Source of the DNA: Lamellibrachia columna
Taxonomy: Eukaryota; Annelida; Polychaeta; Sabellida; Siboglinidae
Reading direction: 5' to 3'
DNA: 64,000 bases
Assembly (NCBI GenBank): GCA_963662155.1
Contig: OY759263.1
Location: 32,664,106-32,728,105, forward strand
The notes under the pieces were generated by a model, which was not told the origin of the DNA, did not search any database, and saw nothing but the letters and a program-made list of their open reading frames with translations. Every line of letters begins with the position of its first letter. The stretch's first letter is position 1. Below, one piece after another: positions 39,106 through 50,239 of the stretch. Position numbers and translations under genes: made by a program.

Positions 39106-39215
39106 GTAATCAAGGTAAATTATTATATAAGTTAGCAAAAACGACAAATTCCACCGGAGATCCGAACCGACAACACCACCGCTGACCACGCCACCTAGCA
39201 TGTTACGCCACCTAG
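39106..39215 (-). mobile_element. Possible tRNA-head SINE fragment
   Basis: The minus strand reads ggtggcgtggtcagcggtgg, an A-box-like start, followed about 30 bp later by ggttcggatctcc, a good B-box. An AT-rich tail follows (ttatataataattt). The motif cacgccacctagcatg on the plus strand is partly repeated three times at 39187-39235. It could be a short SINE or a decayed tRNA-like sequence. Confidence 0.35.
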
Positions 39216-39254
39216 CATGTCACGCCACCTAACTACCATTGTTCATTGTTCTAT

Positions 39255-39590
39255 CAATGACAACAGGTCTCTTTGTGGTCTCAGTTGTACAAAACTGAAA
39301 TCTATAATAACATAGAGCAAGCTCAATTGTTTGACGACATTACATGTACATATATTAACGCATGCCCGTCCTCGCGGGGTATCCCGTTTTTGAAAGAACC
39401 AACCAGAAATCCCCGACTAATTTTGCACGCCCGAACCCCCACCTTAAAAAAACCCCGAGGGCGGCCCTCAAAGGTGTGATTGGCTAAAGTTGGCAGGTGT
39501 GGCCAACTAATGTGTGCAGTACTCTGAAGGCAGGGCATCACTGTGGTAAATTGACTACACTGGATCAGTCACCACTCCCAGTACAGTAAA
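39255..39590 (+). repeat. Dispersed repeat R1, copy 3 (second half)
   Basis: Matches the reverse complement of 6660-6380 (acatagagcaagctcaatt, gtttgacgacattac, gcagggcatcactgt, ttgactacactggatc). It supplies the half missing from the copy at 36040-36395. The middle is GC-rich (ccccgagggcggccc). Confidence 0.8.
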
Positions 39591-39599
39591 GTTATTCGC

Positions 39600-39990
39600 A
39601 CTGTCATGCGTCTTTTCTACAATTGTTCCACGTTACGTAAACCATCGCTAGACACTACTATAACTGCCAGTGTTCCGTCCATAACATACGTAGATAGTAT
39701 CACGGCGACGCTTCGTCGCTTACACTCAAGTCGGACAACAACCGTGCTGGGGCATCCGTGGGAACCTGTGTGGCAGCAGTAGAGCTACCATTGCGATGGC
39801 CCGTTGGGACCTTTGATGTGCGACTGATCGTTCACGTGATCACTCACCCGGAACGAGCACACTTGCAGCAGCAGCAATTTTCCTTTGAATAACAGTATTC
39901 AGAGGGTCCATGACGTCTTGATCGTTATCACAGTTACACAAACTGCTGCGTCTGTGTCGATAGTCCTGTCATAGGGCGTTTTCACGTAAA
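39600..39990 (+). repeat. Dispersed repeat R2, copy 2
   Basis: Same-orientation match to 35560-35990, with an extra cttcgtcgct-type insertion near 39712. It directly follows R1 copy 3, whereas at 35.5-36.4 kb R2 precedes R1. Confidence 0.8.
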
Positions 39991-40099
39991 GGGTACAATT
40001 TGGGTTCCACGTAGCTTCAAAAATGACAAGTGTTCCAATTATTTGGGTCATGTTATTTTCCAATACTATAGATCTAAGAATGATAAGCGAGAACAAAAA

Positions 40100-40310
40100 G
40101 GTGGGTCTTCAGATGATGTCGGAATGCTATTGTATTTCCTGAATAAATAATGATAAAGTTCCACCTGGTTTGAGCGGCCCTAGTTCTGACATTTGTTTTA
40201 ACTCTGAGAATAAAAAAACACTAACTAGATGATCGAAGCTGCCTTTGAATGAGCAGCGACTAGAGACATGGTTGCTTTGATGAACAGTTGTTTGATATGG
40301 GAAAGTCATA
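40100..40310 (-). mobile_element. LINE C-terminal scrap (R3 copy 1)
   Basis: The minus strand in mixed frames reads like a LINE C-terminus (LFSELKQMSELG, then a frame with TFLF). It is clearly homologous to 41385-41600, where the standard ending is more readable. Blocks shared at DNA level include aaaggtgggtcttcagatga and gttccacctggtt. Confidence 0.65.
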
Positions 40311-40488
40311 TTACGGGGTTTACAAAACCAGATTAAAGTTATATAAATTTCTAAATTAACCTGATGATTTTTAAATATTAACTAATTGCGTTGACCAAGC
40401 ATGCAGAATAAATGGCAAAGTTGTCTAGATACTTGATCAGAACTACAAATGTATTCAAAACGTCGATCATAATTGTAAGATATCATAT

Positions 40489-40529
40489 TATAACAGTAAT
40501 GCCCAAATTGATTGGGCATTACTGTTATA
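40489..40529. repeat. Perfect 18-bp inverted repeat (hairpin)
   Basis: Arms tataacagtaatgcccaa-type at 40489-40506 and 40512-40529 are exact reverse complements around a 5-nt loop (attga). It is not followed by a T-run or any gene end. The duplicated copy near 41852-41870 has only the left arm. Confidence 0.9.
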
Positions 40530-40914
40530 GACTGATCCATATTACAGTGCTTAACTCTACAACAAAATGGAAAGACAATTACTAAACCAACATTTTTAAT
40601 GTAGTGAACAATTTATATTTTATCTCAGAGTTCACCTTTGCTGGTTTGCACGCTTCTCATAACATTGAAAACAAGATGAAAAGTATCTGAAATTCTCAAC
40701 TAACCTCACTATTTTCCAATATTAGCTAAACACATTGATACAACATGTTTATACATTGCTATATTTGACTGACATGGCAACAGAGCTGTAAATATATTTA
40801 TAATGTTTACCATAATTATATGACATCATATTATAACAAATTATTAAAACAAATGTCATCTCCAGAACACGGGTTTAACGCATGTAAAACGTTGTTATTT
40901 CCCAGTTTTCTATT

Positions 40915-41100
40915 TTGTCCCATGTTACTTAACGGTCGCTAGACGCTACTATGACCGCCAGAATTTGATTCCAAGAAGCCATACATTTTTATCACAGTTA
41001 CACAAACAGCGGCGTTTGTGTCGATAGTCCTGTAATAGGGTCACGCAAAAATACCAATTATTTGGTTCATCTTATTTTCCAACAGTATAGATGATATGTA
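40915..41100 (+). repeat. Dispersed repeat R2, copy 3 (partial)
   Basis: Contains cgctagacgctactatgaccgccag and tgtgtcgatagtcctgt-type blocks of R2, with the middle deleted between about 40970 and 40985, and the following ccaattatttggt..catcttattttccaa block also seen at 40030-40070. Confidence 0.7.
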
Positions 41101-41384
41101 ACGTTGCCGCCGCATCATTGATATTTTAGGACCATAGCGCTATATATACTTTCTAAAATATTTCTTCAGAGTTAAGCTGTAAAATTAGCAATCTGGAGGG
41201 GACATTTCTTTAACATACAATACATCATTATGATATGAGGTATATGTGAACTATTGTTATACAAAATGCAGTACTGAACAAAACAATATAATACAATAAT
41301 AAATATATATTGCGCCGAAATCTTCGAGAACCAGAACTCGGCAACGCGTTAAACCTTGGTTTACATTTTTCAAGTCACAGTTGA
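41101..41384. other. AT-rich gap
   Basis: No gene or repeat partner was recognised. Confidence 0.35.
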
Positions 41385-41600
41385 ACGAGGAGCTAACCTA
41401 ACAAAAAGGTGGGTCTTCAGATGACGTCGGAATGTTATTATATTTCCTGTAAACTTATCGCCAACAATGAAGGAGTTCCACCTGGTTAGAGCAGCCCAAG
41501 TTCCGACATTTGTTTTAATTCTGGGAATAAAATATATATTAGCTAATGATCGGAGCTGCAACATTTTCTTGCAGGAACGAACAGCGAATATAAACACATT
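41385..41600 (-). mobile_element. LINE C-terminal scrap (R3 copy 2)
   Basis: The minus strand encodes IPRIKTNVGTWA, LTRWNSF and NIITFRRHLKTHLF. This combination (RIKTN.GTRAF..LWN.LP followed by FRRHLKTHLF) is the usual C-terminal end of many CR1/Jockey-type ORF2 proteins. No RT domain is attached. Confidence 0.75.
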
Positions 41601-42200
41601 GGTTGCTTAGATGAACTGTTGCTTGATCAAGAAGAATCATATTTCCGGGCTTACACCCAATATTCTAACACACAATCTTCCCGAAACATTGAAAACCACA
41701 TTAAAGTCATATACCATTTTTAATTAACGTTTTTATTTTTTCAATATTAACTGAATGCGTTGATAAAAATACATTATTAAGTTGTCTTGATATGATAGAG
41801 CTTCAAATGTATTCAAAACGTCGGCCATTATTGTAAGGTATCATATCATAACAATAATGCCCAAATGTTCTGGAGAGAGGACATTTGTTTAACTCATCCA
41901 TATTAATATTATTATGTATGTAACAACATGGAAAGACAACTATTAAATAAAACAAATCCTTAACGTACTGAAACATTTAATATGTTATCTTTGAGTTCAC
42001 ATTTGCTGGTATGCACTCTCTTGTTTTTTATAACACATAAAACAAGATTATAATCATCAGAAATTCTTAACTAACCTCAATATGTTTCAATATTAACTAA
42101 ATGCATTGATACAAGAGGCTAAATACATTGCTACGTTTACTGATATGTCAACAGAGCTATAAATGTATTCAAACAGTTTTCCATAGTTATAATAGATAAA
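41395..42200. repeat. Segmental duplication, right copy
   Basis: Right copy of the duplication that starts at 40100. Its last block (aaattcttaactaacctcaatatgtttcaatattaactaaatgcattgat..gtattcaaacagttttccatag, 42050-42185) occurs a further time at 45970-46110, just before the second copy of LINE C. Confidence 0.7.
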
Positions 42201-42239
42201 TGCATGTGTTTTCTTAGCTATAACATATCAAAATGCGCG

Positions 42240-43335
42240 TGTTTCCATAGTTATAAAATATAAAAATGCGTGTGTTTAAATGGAAGGAGCATAGCAAATA
42301 AGAAAAACGAATTAAAAATTAAGGTAGAATATACTGACCCTCACATAATTGGTACAACCGAAACGTGGGCCAAAAAAGACATATCAGGTGCTGAATTAGG
42401 ACTGAAAGGATGTGAAATGTTTAGGAGAGATCGAATAGGAAGAGAGGGAAGTTATTTTATATATTAAAAACTGTATTCACACTAACGAATAAAAAAATTG
42501 AAAGGGAAGCAAATTACGACGAAGCTGTTTGGTGCAATATAATTAGAGGAAATAAAAAATTAATTAGCCAAGCATAAACGATGAGGATAATACAAGCATT
42601 CAAATCGCTATAAAGGAAGTGGATAAAGGGGAATGTATCATAATGGGAGATTTTTACCACGGACAGATACAATGGAAATCTCCAGAGAGTATATGGGGTG
42701 CGGACCAACCGTTTCTATTATTTTTAATTGAGGATAGCTTCCTTACTCAAGAAACAACCAGGGGAGAGAATGTATTAGATATGGTTTTGTTTTCGCAAAA
42801 AGTGTTTGTGGACAATGTGAAGATGCATGAACAATTGGGTATCAGTGATCATAATCAAATACATTTTGACATCAAAGTAAAACCAGAAAATAAGAATAAA
42901 AAACATACAGTAGAAACTAGTATTCCATTTACAAGAGTGTTCAACGTATCATTAAAAGAGGGAGCGGTTCCTTCTAAATGGAACGAAACAAACATCATAA
43001 CATTACTTAAAAAAGGTTCGAGAAATAAGTCAGAGAAACACAGACCAGTGTGTTTAACACCAGTGATTTACACATTATTTGAAATGCTAATTTAAGACCA
43101 TATGGTGGACTTTCTTGTTAGGCATAAATTATTAAATCCCTCTCAACATGGAATCTTAAAAGCGAGTTCATGCTTCACAAATATGTTTTTTAAAGAAATC
43201 ACTGAGTGGACAGACGAGGGATCACCAGTATATATTATGCACTTATATTTTCAGAAATGTAGAGCCCATGGTATAAAGGATGGCAAAATCGACAGGATAG
43301 AACAATGGCTGACTGAAAATAGGTATGCAATTCAT
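42240..43335 (+). mobile_element. CR1-like LINE C, copy 1, internally deleted
   Basis: The endonuclease starts at 42270 (LNGRSIANKKNELKIKVEY, GTTETWAKKDISGAE). It continues through frame changes to 42619-42900 (CIIMGDFYHGQIQWKS, ENVLDMVLFSQKVFVDNVK, GISDHNQIHFDIKVK). In relatives the motif is GDFNH; the catalytic-type Asn is Tyr here. At about 42910 the frame jumps to RT fingers (LKEGAVPSKWNETNI, KHRPVCLTPVIYTLFE). The next jump (about 43255) skips motif A and joins to GIKDGKIDRIEQWLTENR. The copy stops at about 43335 against LINE D in the opposite orientation. Confidence 0.85.
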
Positions 43336-44414
43336 GACGTCGTTCGAGTCTCCGCTTTTGTATAGTGGGACTACTCTCGCCTTCTTTCATAATTTTGGAA
43401 AATGCGCCGCGTCGATACTTGCATTGCATATGTTAACTATGTGAGATGCAATGATTTCTGCGCTCAGTTTGAGTAGTTTACAACTGATGCCATCACATCC
43501 TGTTGCTTTTGTGGCTGACATTTTTCGCAGTTGTTCATATTCAGTAATTTAAAAGACGCATTTTCCGGTTTGCTACATGAGATAAAGTTCCGCAATTTCC
43601 AATATTTCGGCACAGTGGTCGTTGTAGTATTAAACTTCGATGCAATGGTCGCCAAATGTTTATTGAATTTATCGGCCATCATGTTTGCGTGTGGAGAGAG
43701 CTGACTGTTAGTAATTTCGCATATCAGTTGGTCTAGTCCTATCATGACCCATTAAATAACACGTCGTTTGTGCCTTTCATCAAATCCATATGCACACCTC
43801 CCAGGACATAGACGTCATATCCCAGACATAGTAAGTTTTCAATATTCGAGACAATTTCTAGATCTGTTCGTACCATAGTTTTAGGGGATCTGTAAACAAA
43901 GCATACAAGAACAGACGTGCTTCTAGGTGGCATAATTTCAGTCCATATTAATTCTAGGTCATCACATTCGAGATCACGACGACGAACATAGTTCAACGCT
44001 GTCGAAAAGTTTACGACCAGTCCTCCTCCTCGCTTTCCGCTGCGATCGCGTCTTTCCGGCTGATGGTAACCGTCAATCTTAATTCTCACGTCATGGTCGT
44101 TCGACGTGAGGAACATTTCTGATATGCCGAAAACATCTATTGGGCGGTGGTCCACGTGAAGAACCCGTTTCAGTTCATGCATTTGATTTGATACGTGATT
44201 GATGTTCCAACTGATTATTCGTATACCTTTTCCAGTTAAACCAAATCCCGTTGTTTTTCCAATCGTGACGTTTCCATTTGACGTGTGTGCGCCCTTATTG
44301 CCCTGCACACAATTGGCAATTATGCCAATTGACCAATTGTTCTGTCTGTGGCTGCCAATTGACGAACTGTTCAGTCGTTCACGAAAGTCCACCCTTTGTT
44401 GCCCCTTGATCTAG
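43335..44414 (-). mobile_element. LINE D, copy 1, endonuclease region
   Basis: From 44392 leftwards: an N-terminal linker, then an APE-type endonuclease (RIISWNINHVSNQM, DVFGISEMFLTSNDHD, KRGGGLVVNFSTALNYV, LVCFVYRSPKTM, DVYVLGGVHMDLMKG). The frame ends at 43742 and resumes after a deletion with a linker (ANMMADKFNKHLATIAS, KLRNFISCSKPENASF) to 43464. A decayed start of RT follows (KIMKEGESSP frame, 43429-43335). 'GGVHMD' replaces the usual GDFN.D motif. The element ends abruptly against LINE C. Confidence 0.85.
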
Positions 44415-44703
<289 letters not shown>

Positions 44704-44739
44704 GACTGACCGGCGTTATAATTAGCATTATTAAATTAA

Positions 44740-44905
44740 ATCGACTGCTGTGCACTATTCACAATGGGTTGATAATGTTCCCCTTGCTCGTGCTTTGATT
44801 GCTGTACACTAGTCACAATGGTCGATTATGTTACCCTTGCTCGTGCTTCGACTGTTGTACACTATTTACAATGTGTTGACCATGTTCCTCTTGCTCTTCC
44901 TATTT
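44740..44905 (+). repeat. Detached piece of the 54-bp satellite
   Basis: Three units of the same consensus that fills 50240-60715 (gctgtacacta.tcacaatgg, tgttccccttgctcgtgctt) lie here, directly after the TA tract. It is separated from the main array by about 5.3 kb of LINE remnants. Confidence 0.95.
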
Positions 44906-44919
44906 GAGACAACCCACAA

Positions 44920-45400
44920 GTCATGCCATGTGATCTGCGTACTTGATATTGGATCGTTGCACGAAATTTCGTTTGGGTAGATTGAACAAAGAACGGGAGA
45001 AAGACCGCATTCTTGCGGAGCTCCGGTATTTAGAGTTCGTCAGACGGCACGGTTCTCTGCACAGGCACGTTGTGGTCTACCGCTTAGAAACTGCCTAATT
45101 CACAGAACAAGTTCAATATATGCATTAAGACTCAACAGCTTCTGATTCAGAACATGGGGTTGCATGTTGTTAAAAGCTGATGAAAAGTCCATGAAAAGGA
45201 CACAGACGATTGTTCCAGAAGTGTCTAAATGACTTAAACTAAGATTAAAATAGTTAACGTTATATCTTTTACATCCCTCTTTGTCTTATACGTAAACTGT
45301 AGGGGGTCCATGTGATCAGACACAAATATGAACAGTTGATTACAGGCAAGTATCTCTATACACTTAGCAGTGATAGATGCAAGCGCCAACAGGCTTGGGG
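44920..45400 (-). mobile_element. LINE F RT fragment, Rex1/Babar-like
   Basis: The minus strand reads in mixed frames as DPLQFTYKTKRDVKDI, then MDFSSAFNNMQPHVLNQKLL (motif A), IRQFLSGRPQRAC, TGAPQECGLSPVL and finally YADHMA at about 44935, where most relatives have YADDMA. The 'DFSSAFN..QPH..' motif A and 'GAPQGCVLSPVLF' block are typical of Rex1-like LINEs. The second catalytic Asp is thus replaced by His, and stops are present. Both element ends are missing. Confidence 0.75.
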
Positions 45401-45525
45401 TAATAGTAATATGTAATAGTAATAGTAACGATTACAATTATTCTTTAATAGTAATAGATGGAACTTAACGAATATAATAGTAATAGTAGTAGTAGTAGAA
45501 AGTAAAATAATAGTAATTGAAATTG
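45398..45525. repeat. Degenerate (AATAGT)n stretch
   Basis: Repeats of aatagta / gtaatagtaat and agtagtagtagta fill most of this stretch. Confidence 0.8.
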
Positions 45526-45770
45526 ATTTGACCAAAGCTGATACAGCGCATATAAACTAAGCATGTTCTAAAACCACTTGTTTTTGTTTGTCTTTGTGAC
45601 ACGTTGGTGCATTGTAGCTTGTACCTCGATGTTGGGCGATGCCGATTGATGCGATAGAGCGTAGAGCTCGCATCGGACTGAGACGTGGAAATGTTACAAA
45701 CAGTGAAATGTGTCGCCTGGGTTATTCAGCCATGACGGCCTACTTGGCAGTAAGGGTGCAAAGGGAAATT
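45526..45770. other. Non-coding gap
   Basis: No feature recognised. Confidence 0.3.
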
Positions 45771-45771
45771 A

Positions 45772-45806
45772 TCAACCCACTGTGAATAGTGTACAGCATT
45801 CGACGC
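45772..45806 (-). repeat. Single inverted 54-bp satellite fragment
   Basis: The plus strand reads caacccactgtgaatagtgt-acagcattcgacgca, the reverse complement of the satellite core (tcgactgctgtacactattc-acaatgggttg) with three differences. It is the only inverted piece seen outside the main array. Confidence 0.85.
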
Positions 45807-45810
45807 ATTG

Positions 45811-45935
45811 ACGGATTGTCTCTCACACTGGTTTTGAAGCCTGACAACAACTGCTGAACATTGGAAATTCACTAGCACTAAATGTACTGACAAAAAAAAT
45901 CAGTTTGCATCTAGTAATTGGTATTATATACGGAA
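45811..45935 (+). repeat. Dispersed repeat R5, copy 2
   Basis: Same-orientation match to 19617-19712 (attgtctctcacactggtt, gcctgacaacaactgct, cagtttgcat.tagtaat), with about 20 extra bases in the middle. Confidence 0.75.
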
Positions 45936-45949
45936 GGGGGACCAAATCA

Positions 45950-46925
45950 GAACGAAACATTGAAAACAAGATGATAATTATCTGAAATTCTTAACTAACC
46001 TCACTTTTTTCCAATATTAACTAAATGCATTGATTCAACAGGCTAAATGCATTACTACGTTTACTGATATGTAAACAGAGCTGTAAATGTATTCAAACTA
46101 TTTTCCATAGTTATAATATATCAAAATGCGTGTGTTTCCTTATATATAAGAGATCAAAATGCGTGTGTTTCCATAGTTATAAGATATCAAAATGCGTGTG
46201 TTTAAATGCAAGGAGCATAGTAAATAAGAAAAACGAATTAAACATTACGGTAGAATGTATTGACCCTCACATAATTGGTAACCGAAACGTGGGCCAAAAA
46301 GACATATCAGATGCTGAATATTAGGACGGACAGGATACGTAATGTTTAGGAGAGATCGAATAGGAAGAGGGGGAGTTATTTTATATATTAAAAACTGTTT
46401 TCAAGCTTACGAATTAAAATTAGAAAGGGAAGCAAATTGCGACTAGGCTGTCTAGTGCAATATAGTTAGAGGAAATTCAAAATTAACTAGTCCAAACATA
46501 AACGAAGAGGATAACACAAACATTCAAATCGCTATAAAGGAAGTGAGTAAAGGGGAATGCATCACAATGTGACATTTTTACCATGGACACATACAATGGA
46601 AATCTCCAGAGAGTACATGGGTGAGGACCAACTGTTTCTGTTTTTTTTTTATTGAGGATAGCTTCCTTGCTCAACACGTGCTAGAAAAAACGAGGGGCGT
46701 GAATGTATTATATATAGTTTTGTTTTCGTAAAATGTGTTTGTAAACAATGTGAAGATGCATGAACAATTGGGTAACAGTGATCATAATCAAATACATGTT
46801 GACATCAAAGTAAAATCAGAAAATAACAATAAAAACATACAGGAAAGACCGATGGACGCCACAGAAGAAGTCAGCACGTTTGAAGGGTTGTTTACGTACA
46901 CGTGATCGAGACACGAATTTTTATT
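45950..46925 (+). mobile_element. CR1-like LINE C, copy 2, with its flank repeat
   Basis: 45950-46110 repeats the 42010-42185 flank. From about 46206 the LINE C endonuclease reads CLNARSIVNKKNELNITVE, DPHIIG, then breaks into many frames; tccacatacaatggaaatctccagaga-type and gaacaattgggtaacagtga blocks match copy 1. Homology to copy 1 ends near 46830. About 95 bp of unmatched sequence then leads to LINE D copy 2. Confidence 0.8.
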
Positions 46926-46929
46926 CCGG

Positions 46930-47745
46930 GTGTTGAATTTCGCATATCAATTGGTTTAGTCCCAACACGACCAAGTCATTATATAACGTGTCGATTGTGC
47001 CTTTCACCAAATCCATATTCACACCTCCCAGGACATAGACGTCAGATCCAAGACATAGTGAGTTTTCAATATTCGAGACAATTTCTCGATATGTTCGTAC
47101 CAAAGTTTTAGGTGGTCTGTAAATAAAACACAGAAGAAAAGACGTGCTTTTATGTGGCATTATTTCGGTCCAAAGTAATTCTGGGTCATCGCATTCGAGA
47201 TCACGACGACGAACATAGTTCAATGCTGTCGAAACGAATGCGAGCAGTCCTCCTCCTAGGTTTCCGCTGCGATCGCGTCTTTACGTCTGATGGTAACCAT
47301 CAATCCTAATTCTCACGTCATGGTCGTTCGACGTGAGGAACGTTTCTGAAATGCCGAGAACATCTATCGGTCGGGGGTCCACCTGAAGAACCCCTTTCAG
47401 GTCATGTATTTTATTTGATACGTGATTGATGATCCAGCTAGCTATTCGTATGCCTTTTCCATCTAACCCGAATCCCATTGTTTTTTTCGCCCTCATTGCC
47501 AAGTAGAAATGTACGGGCGGACGTCGAACACAAGGCGGCTGGCCATGCACACAATTGTCCCTCATGCCAATTGACCAATTGTTCTGTCGGTGACTGCCAG
47601 TTGACCAACTGTTCCGTCGGTGATGAAGGTCCACCTTGTGTTGCCGCCAGGACGCACACCGCGCTGACCACAGGAAGCAGCGCCATGAGTACACACACAG
47701 CCGTCATGGCTGAGTAACCCCGGCGACACATTCACTGTTTGTAGC
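46930..47745 (-). mobile_element. LINE D, copy 2, endonuclease region
   Basis: From 47694: linker, then GKGIRIASWIINHVSNKIHDL, DVLGISETFLTSNDHD, NYVRRRDLECDDPELLWTEI, LLCFIYRPPKTLVRTY and DVYVLGGVNMDLVKG, with the frame ending at 46921. Compared with copy 1 it has the same substitution GGVNMD and a 30-bp-scale duplication of ccaattgaccaattgttctgtcgg near 47565-47620. The 3' part (linker and RT) is absent. Confidence 0.85.
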
Positions 47746-48254
47746 AATTCTACAATTCTATTGCAATTCTACACGCACTCCACCCTGATACAACACGGAT
47801 AGTCCGATGCGAGCATCAAACGGCTTCGCCCGGATATTACGTTTGATTACTATATTAGATTTGGCTCAACGTTTTACACCTGATGGATAGATTAGAAAAT
47901 GCCATATGTAAATACATGGATAGTTGGGAGCAAATGAATAATGTTTTCACTAACAACAAAGTGTTATCCGAGATCAAATTAAATCGTTACTTATAAACAC
48001 ATATCCATATAACTGTAATAATCATGTCTTGTGCTAAGGATTTGTTCGAAAATTAAGAAATGACATTTTTTTACAGCCGTTTGTAACATAACTTGTACTC
48101 GGGACAATGGCCGCTTTCTAGGAAGCATTTTTTCCCAACCAGAAACTTAACATCGACCTTGAGAACCAATCAGCGTCGTTGTAACGGAGCTTGTAGACGT
48201 AATCGAATGTTTTTATTGTTTTCATAGTCAAGTGACTTCTGCCCACTGTTAAGT
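47746..48254. other. Non-coding gap
   Basis: No gene or repeat partner recognised. Confidence 0.35.
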
Positions 48255-49015
48255 TCATATCAATCGCTGAAAACTCTAGTGGGTTTGTTAACAATCTCAG
48301 TTAACTGATGTAACTCCCAAGTACGTACAAAGTGCTTAGTGTGATTTTCAAATGGTTGTCTTAACAAATCACAATTGATATCACCATTGATGATTAATTC
48401 CAATTTAGTGTTGCTAAAATGATCATTTATCCATTTTATCAAGCCAACTTATCTTCTCTTTAGGTAGTCTATATTTGTTAGCAACATCAATAAAGTTATA
48501 TTTATTTGGGAATGCGACTACTCCACAGATACCTTCAATATTTTGTGGTATTAGTACTGGTTTTTCATTAAAGTTTACATTGTCATTAATATAGAGAGCA
48601 CATTCTCCTCCTGGCTTTTTCCCCACTTTCTTCCTCTCAGCTCGGAATAATTCCCATCCGTCAATGTCAAAGTTACTAGTGGGCATATCATTAGTGAATT
48701 TTGTTTCACTGATACCAATAATGTCAAGAGGCTTTCGTTGAGAAACATGTCTCATTTCATCTATCCGAACCTCAACACCAATACCGTTTACACAATTATG
48801 AGAAAAAGATAGACCATAGTGAGTGGGAGGGTCTAATATTGTTTGTGCATCTGCAAATATGCCAATGAATGAGTATATATAACTACCATTAAACGCATCG
48901 CATTCTATATCATTTATGTATTTTTTTTTTATTATCTTCCCATTAAAATATTTAACACATAACGGGGATGTCATCAGTTTCAATTACACAAAGTTCCTAT
49001 TGGTTAGCAGGAGCT
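48255..49015 (-). mobile_element. LINE E, copy 1, endonuclease region
   Basis: From 48983: a leader, then LSFSHNCVNGIGVEVRIDEM, PLDIIGISETKFTND, DGWELFRAERKKVGKKPGGE and ALYINDN. After one frame change near 48430 it continues with SNTKLELIINGDINCDLL and a NKPTR motif, ending in FSD at 48260. The order QETK/E..GD.N.D is that of APE endonucleases. The RT is absent (3' truncated). The start lies against a GA-rich tract. Confidence 0.8.
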
Positions 49016-49017
49016 TT

Positions 49018-49312
<295 letters not shown>

Positions 49313-49319
49313 AAAAGAA

Positions 49320-49580
49320 AAAAAGGTGGAGTATAGCCAAGTATGGGTGGAACCGAGTTTGTCCGATCGCGTCCTTTGCATCAGCTGTTCTCACGCCCAA
49401 CAATTCCAAGCATTTTCCAATTTGGTCGTCTGCCAAAGACCGTTTTTTGTTATTACGAGCCTTCATAGACCTTCTCGGGTTATCAAGTAGCCTGTTCTTC
49501 CGGCATTGTAACTCTGTTTCATGTGATACATTATATAAGTGACCGAAGTACACCGGCTGATAAGTATTTTGTGAAAACAA
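49320..49580 (-). other. Unassigned protein-like open frame
   Basis: The minus strand from 49580 reads [20 protein letters not shown], then [40 protein letters not shown] without a stop until the GA-rich tract. The composition is protein-like and the frame is about 85 codons. I recognise no family. It may be the 5' part of LINE E (its ORF1) or a host exon. No splice site was confirmed. Confidence 0.3.
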
Positions 49581-49594
49581 AAAGTAACGGAAAA

Positions 49595-50035
49595 AGTTAA
49601 CATTGTTATTTTGTGGTATTAGTACTGGTTTTCATGGCTTATATTGTCACTAATATAGAGAGCACATCCTCCTCCTGGCTTTTTTTCCCACTTTCTTCCT
49701 CTCAGCTCGCAGTAATTAATATCCGTCAATGCCAAAGTTACTGTTACTGGTGGGCGTTTCATTAGTGAATTTGTTTTCACTGATACCAATAATTTCAAGA
49801 GGCTTTCGTTGAAAACATTTTATCTATCCGACGCTCAACACTAATACAGTTTACACAATTACGAGCAAAAGATAGACCAGAGACAGTGGGAGGGTCCAAT
49901 ATATGCCAATGATTGAATATATATCACTGCCACTAAACACATCACATTCTATGTCATTAATGTATTTTTTTTCTTCCTATTAACATATCGAACACATAAA
50001 GGGAATATCATCAGTTTCAATTACACAAAGCTCCT
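49595..50035 (-). mobile_element. LINE E, copy 2, heavily decayed
   Basis: The DNA matches 48536-49010 (ttttgtggtattagtactgg, ctcctcctggctttttt, cagtttcaattacacaaag, ctcctattggtt) in the same orientation, with many indels, so no frame is open. Like copy 1 it abuts a GA-rich tract on the right. Confidence 0.85.
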
Positions 50036-50044
50036 ATTGGTTGA

Positions 50045-50105
50045 AAGAGCTATAGAGAGACAGAGATATAAGAAATAAAGAGAGAGAGAGAGAGAGGGGG
50101 GGAGG

Positions 50106-50149
<44 letters not shown>

Positions 50150-50215
50150 AAGAGAGAGAGAGAGAGAGGGGGGAGAGTGAGAGAGGGAGAGAGGGAGAGA
50201 GGGAGAGAAAACAAA
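50045..50215. repeat. GA-rich tract 2
   Basis: About 170 bp of (GA)n with ggggg and aaag interruptions, directly adjoining LINE E copy 2 and ending 25 bp before the large 54-bp satellite. Confidence 0.95.
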
Positions 50216-50239
50216 AGAGAAAAAGAAACGAAAAAGGTT

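Larger units (their letters stand above)
40100..40850. repeat. Segmental duplication, left copy
   Basis: Matches 41395-42200 at a spacing of about 1.3 kb (aggtgggtcttcagat at 40110 and 41410; tattcaaaacgtcg at about 40452 and 41811; tgcccaaat at 40500 and 41858). Within each copy a shorter block (caatattaactaa..gcgttga..gtattcaaa) repeats at about 345-bp spacing. Confidence 0.75.

Noticed and set aside
40489..40529. Transcription terminator hairpin
   Set aside because: No T-run and no gene end nearby; the context is eukaryotic repeat DNA.
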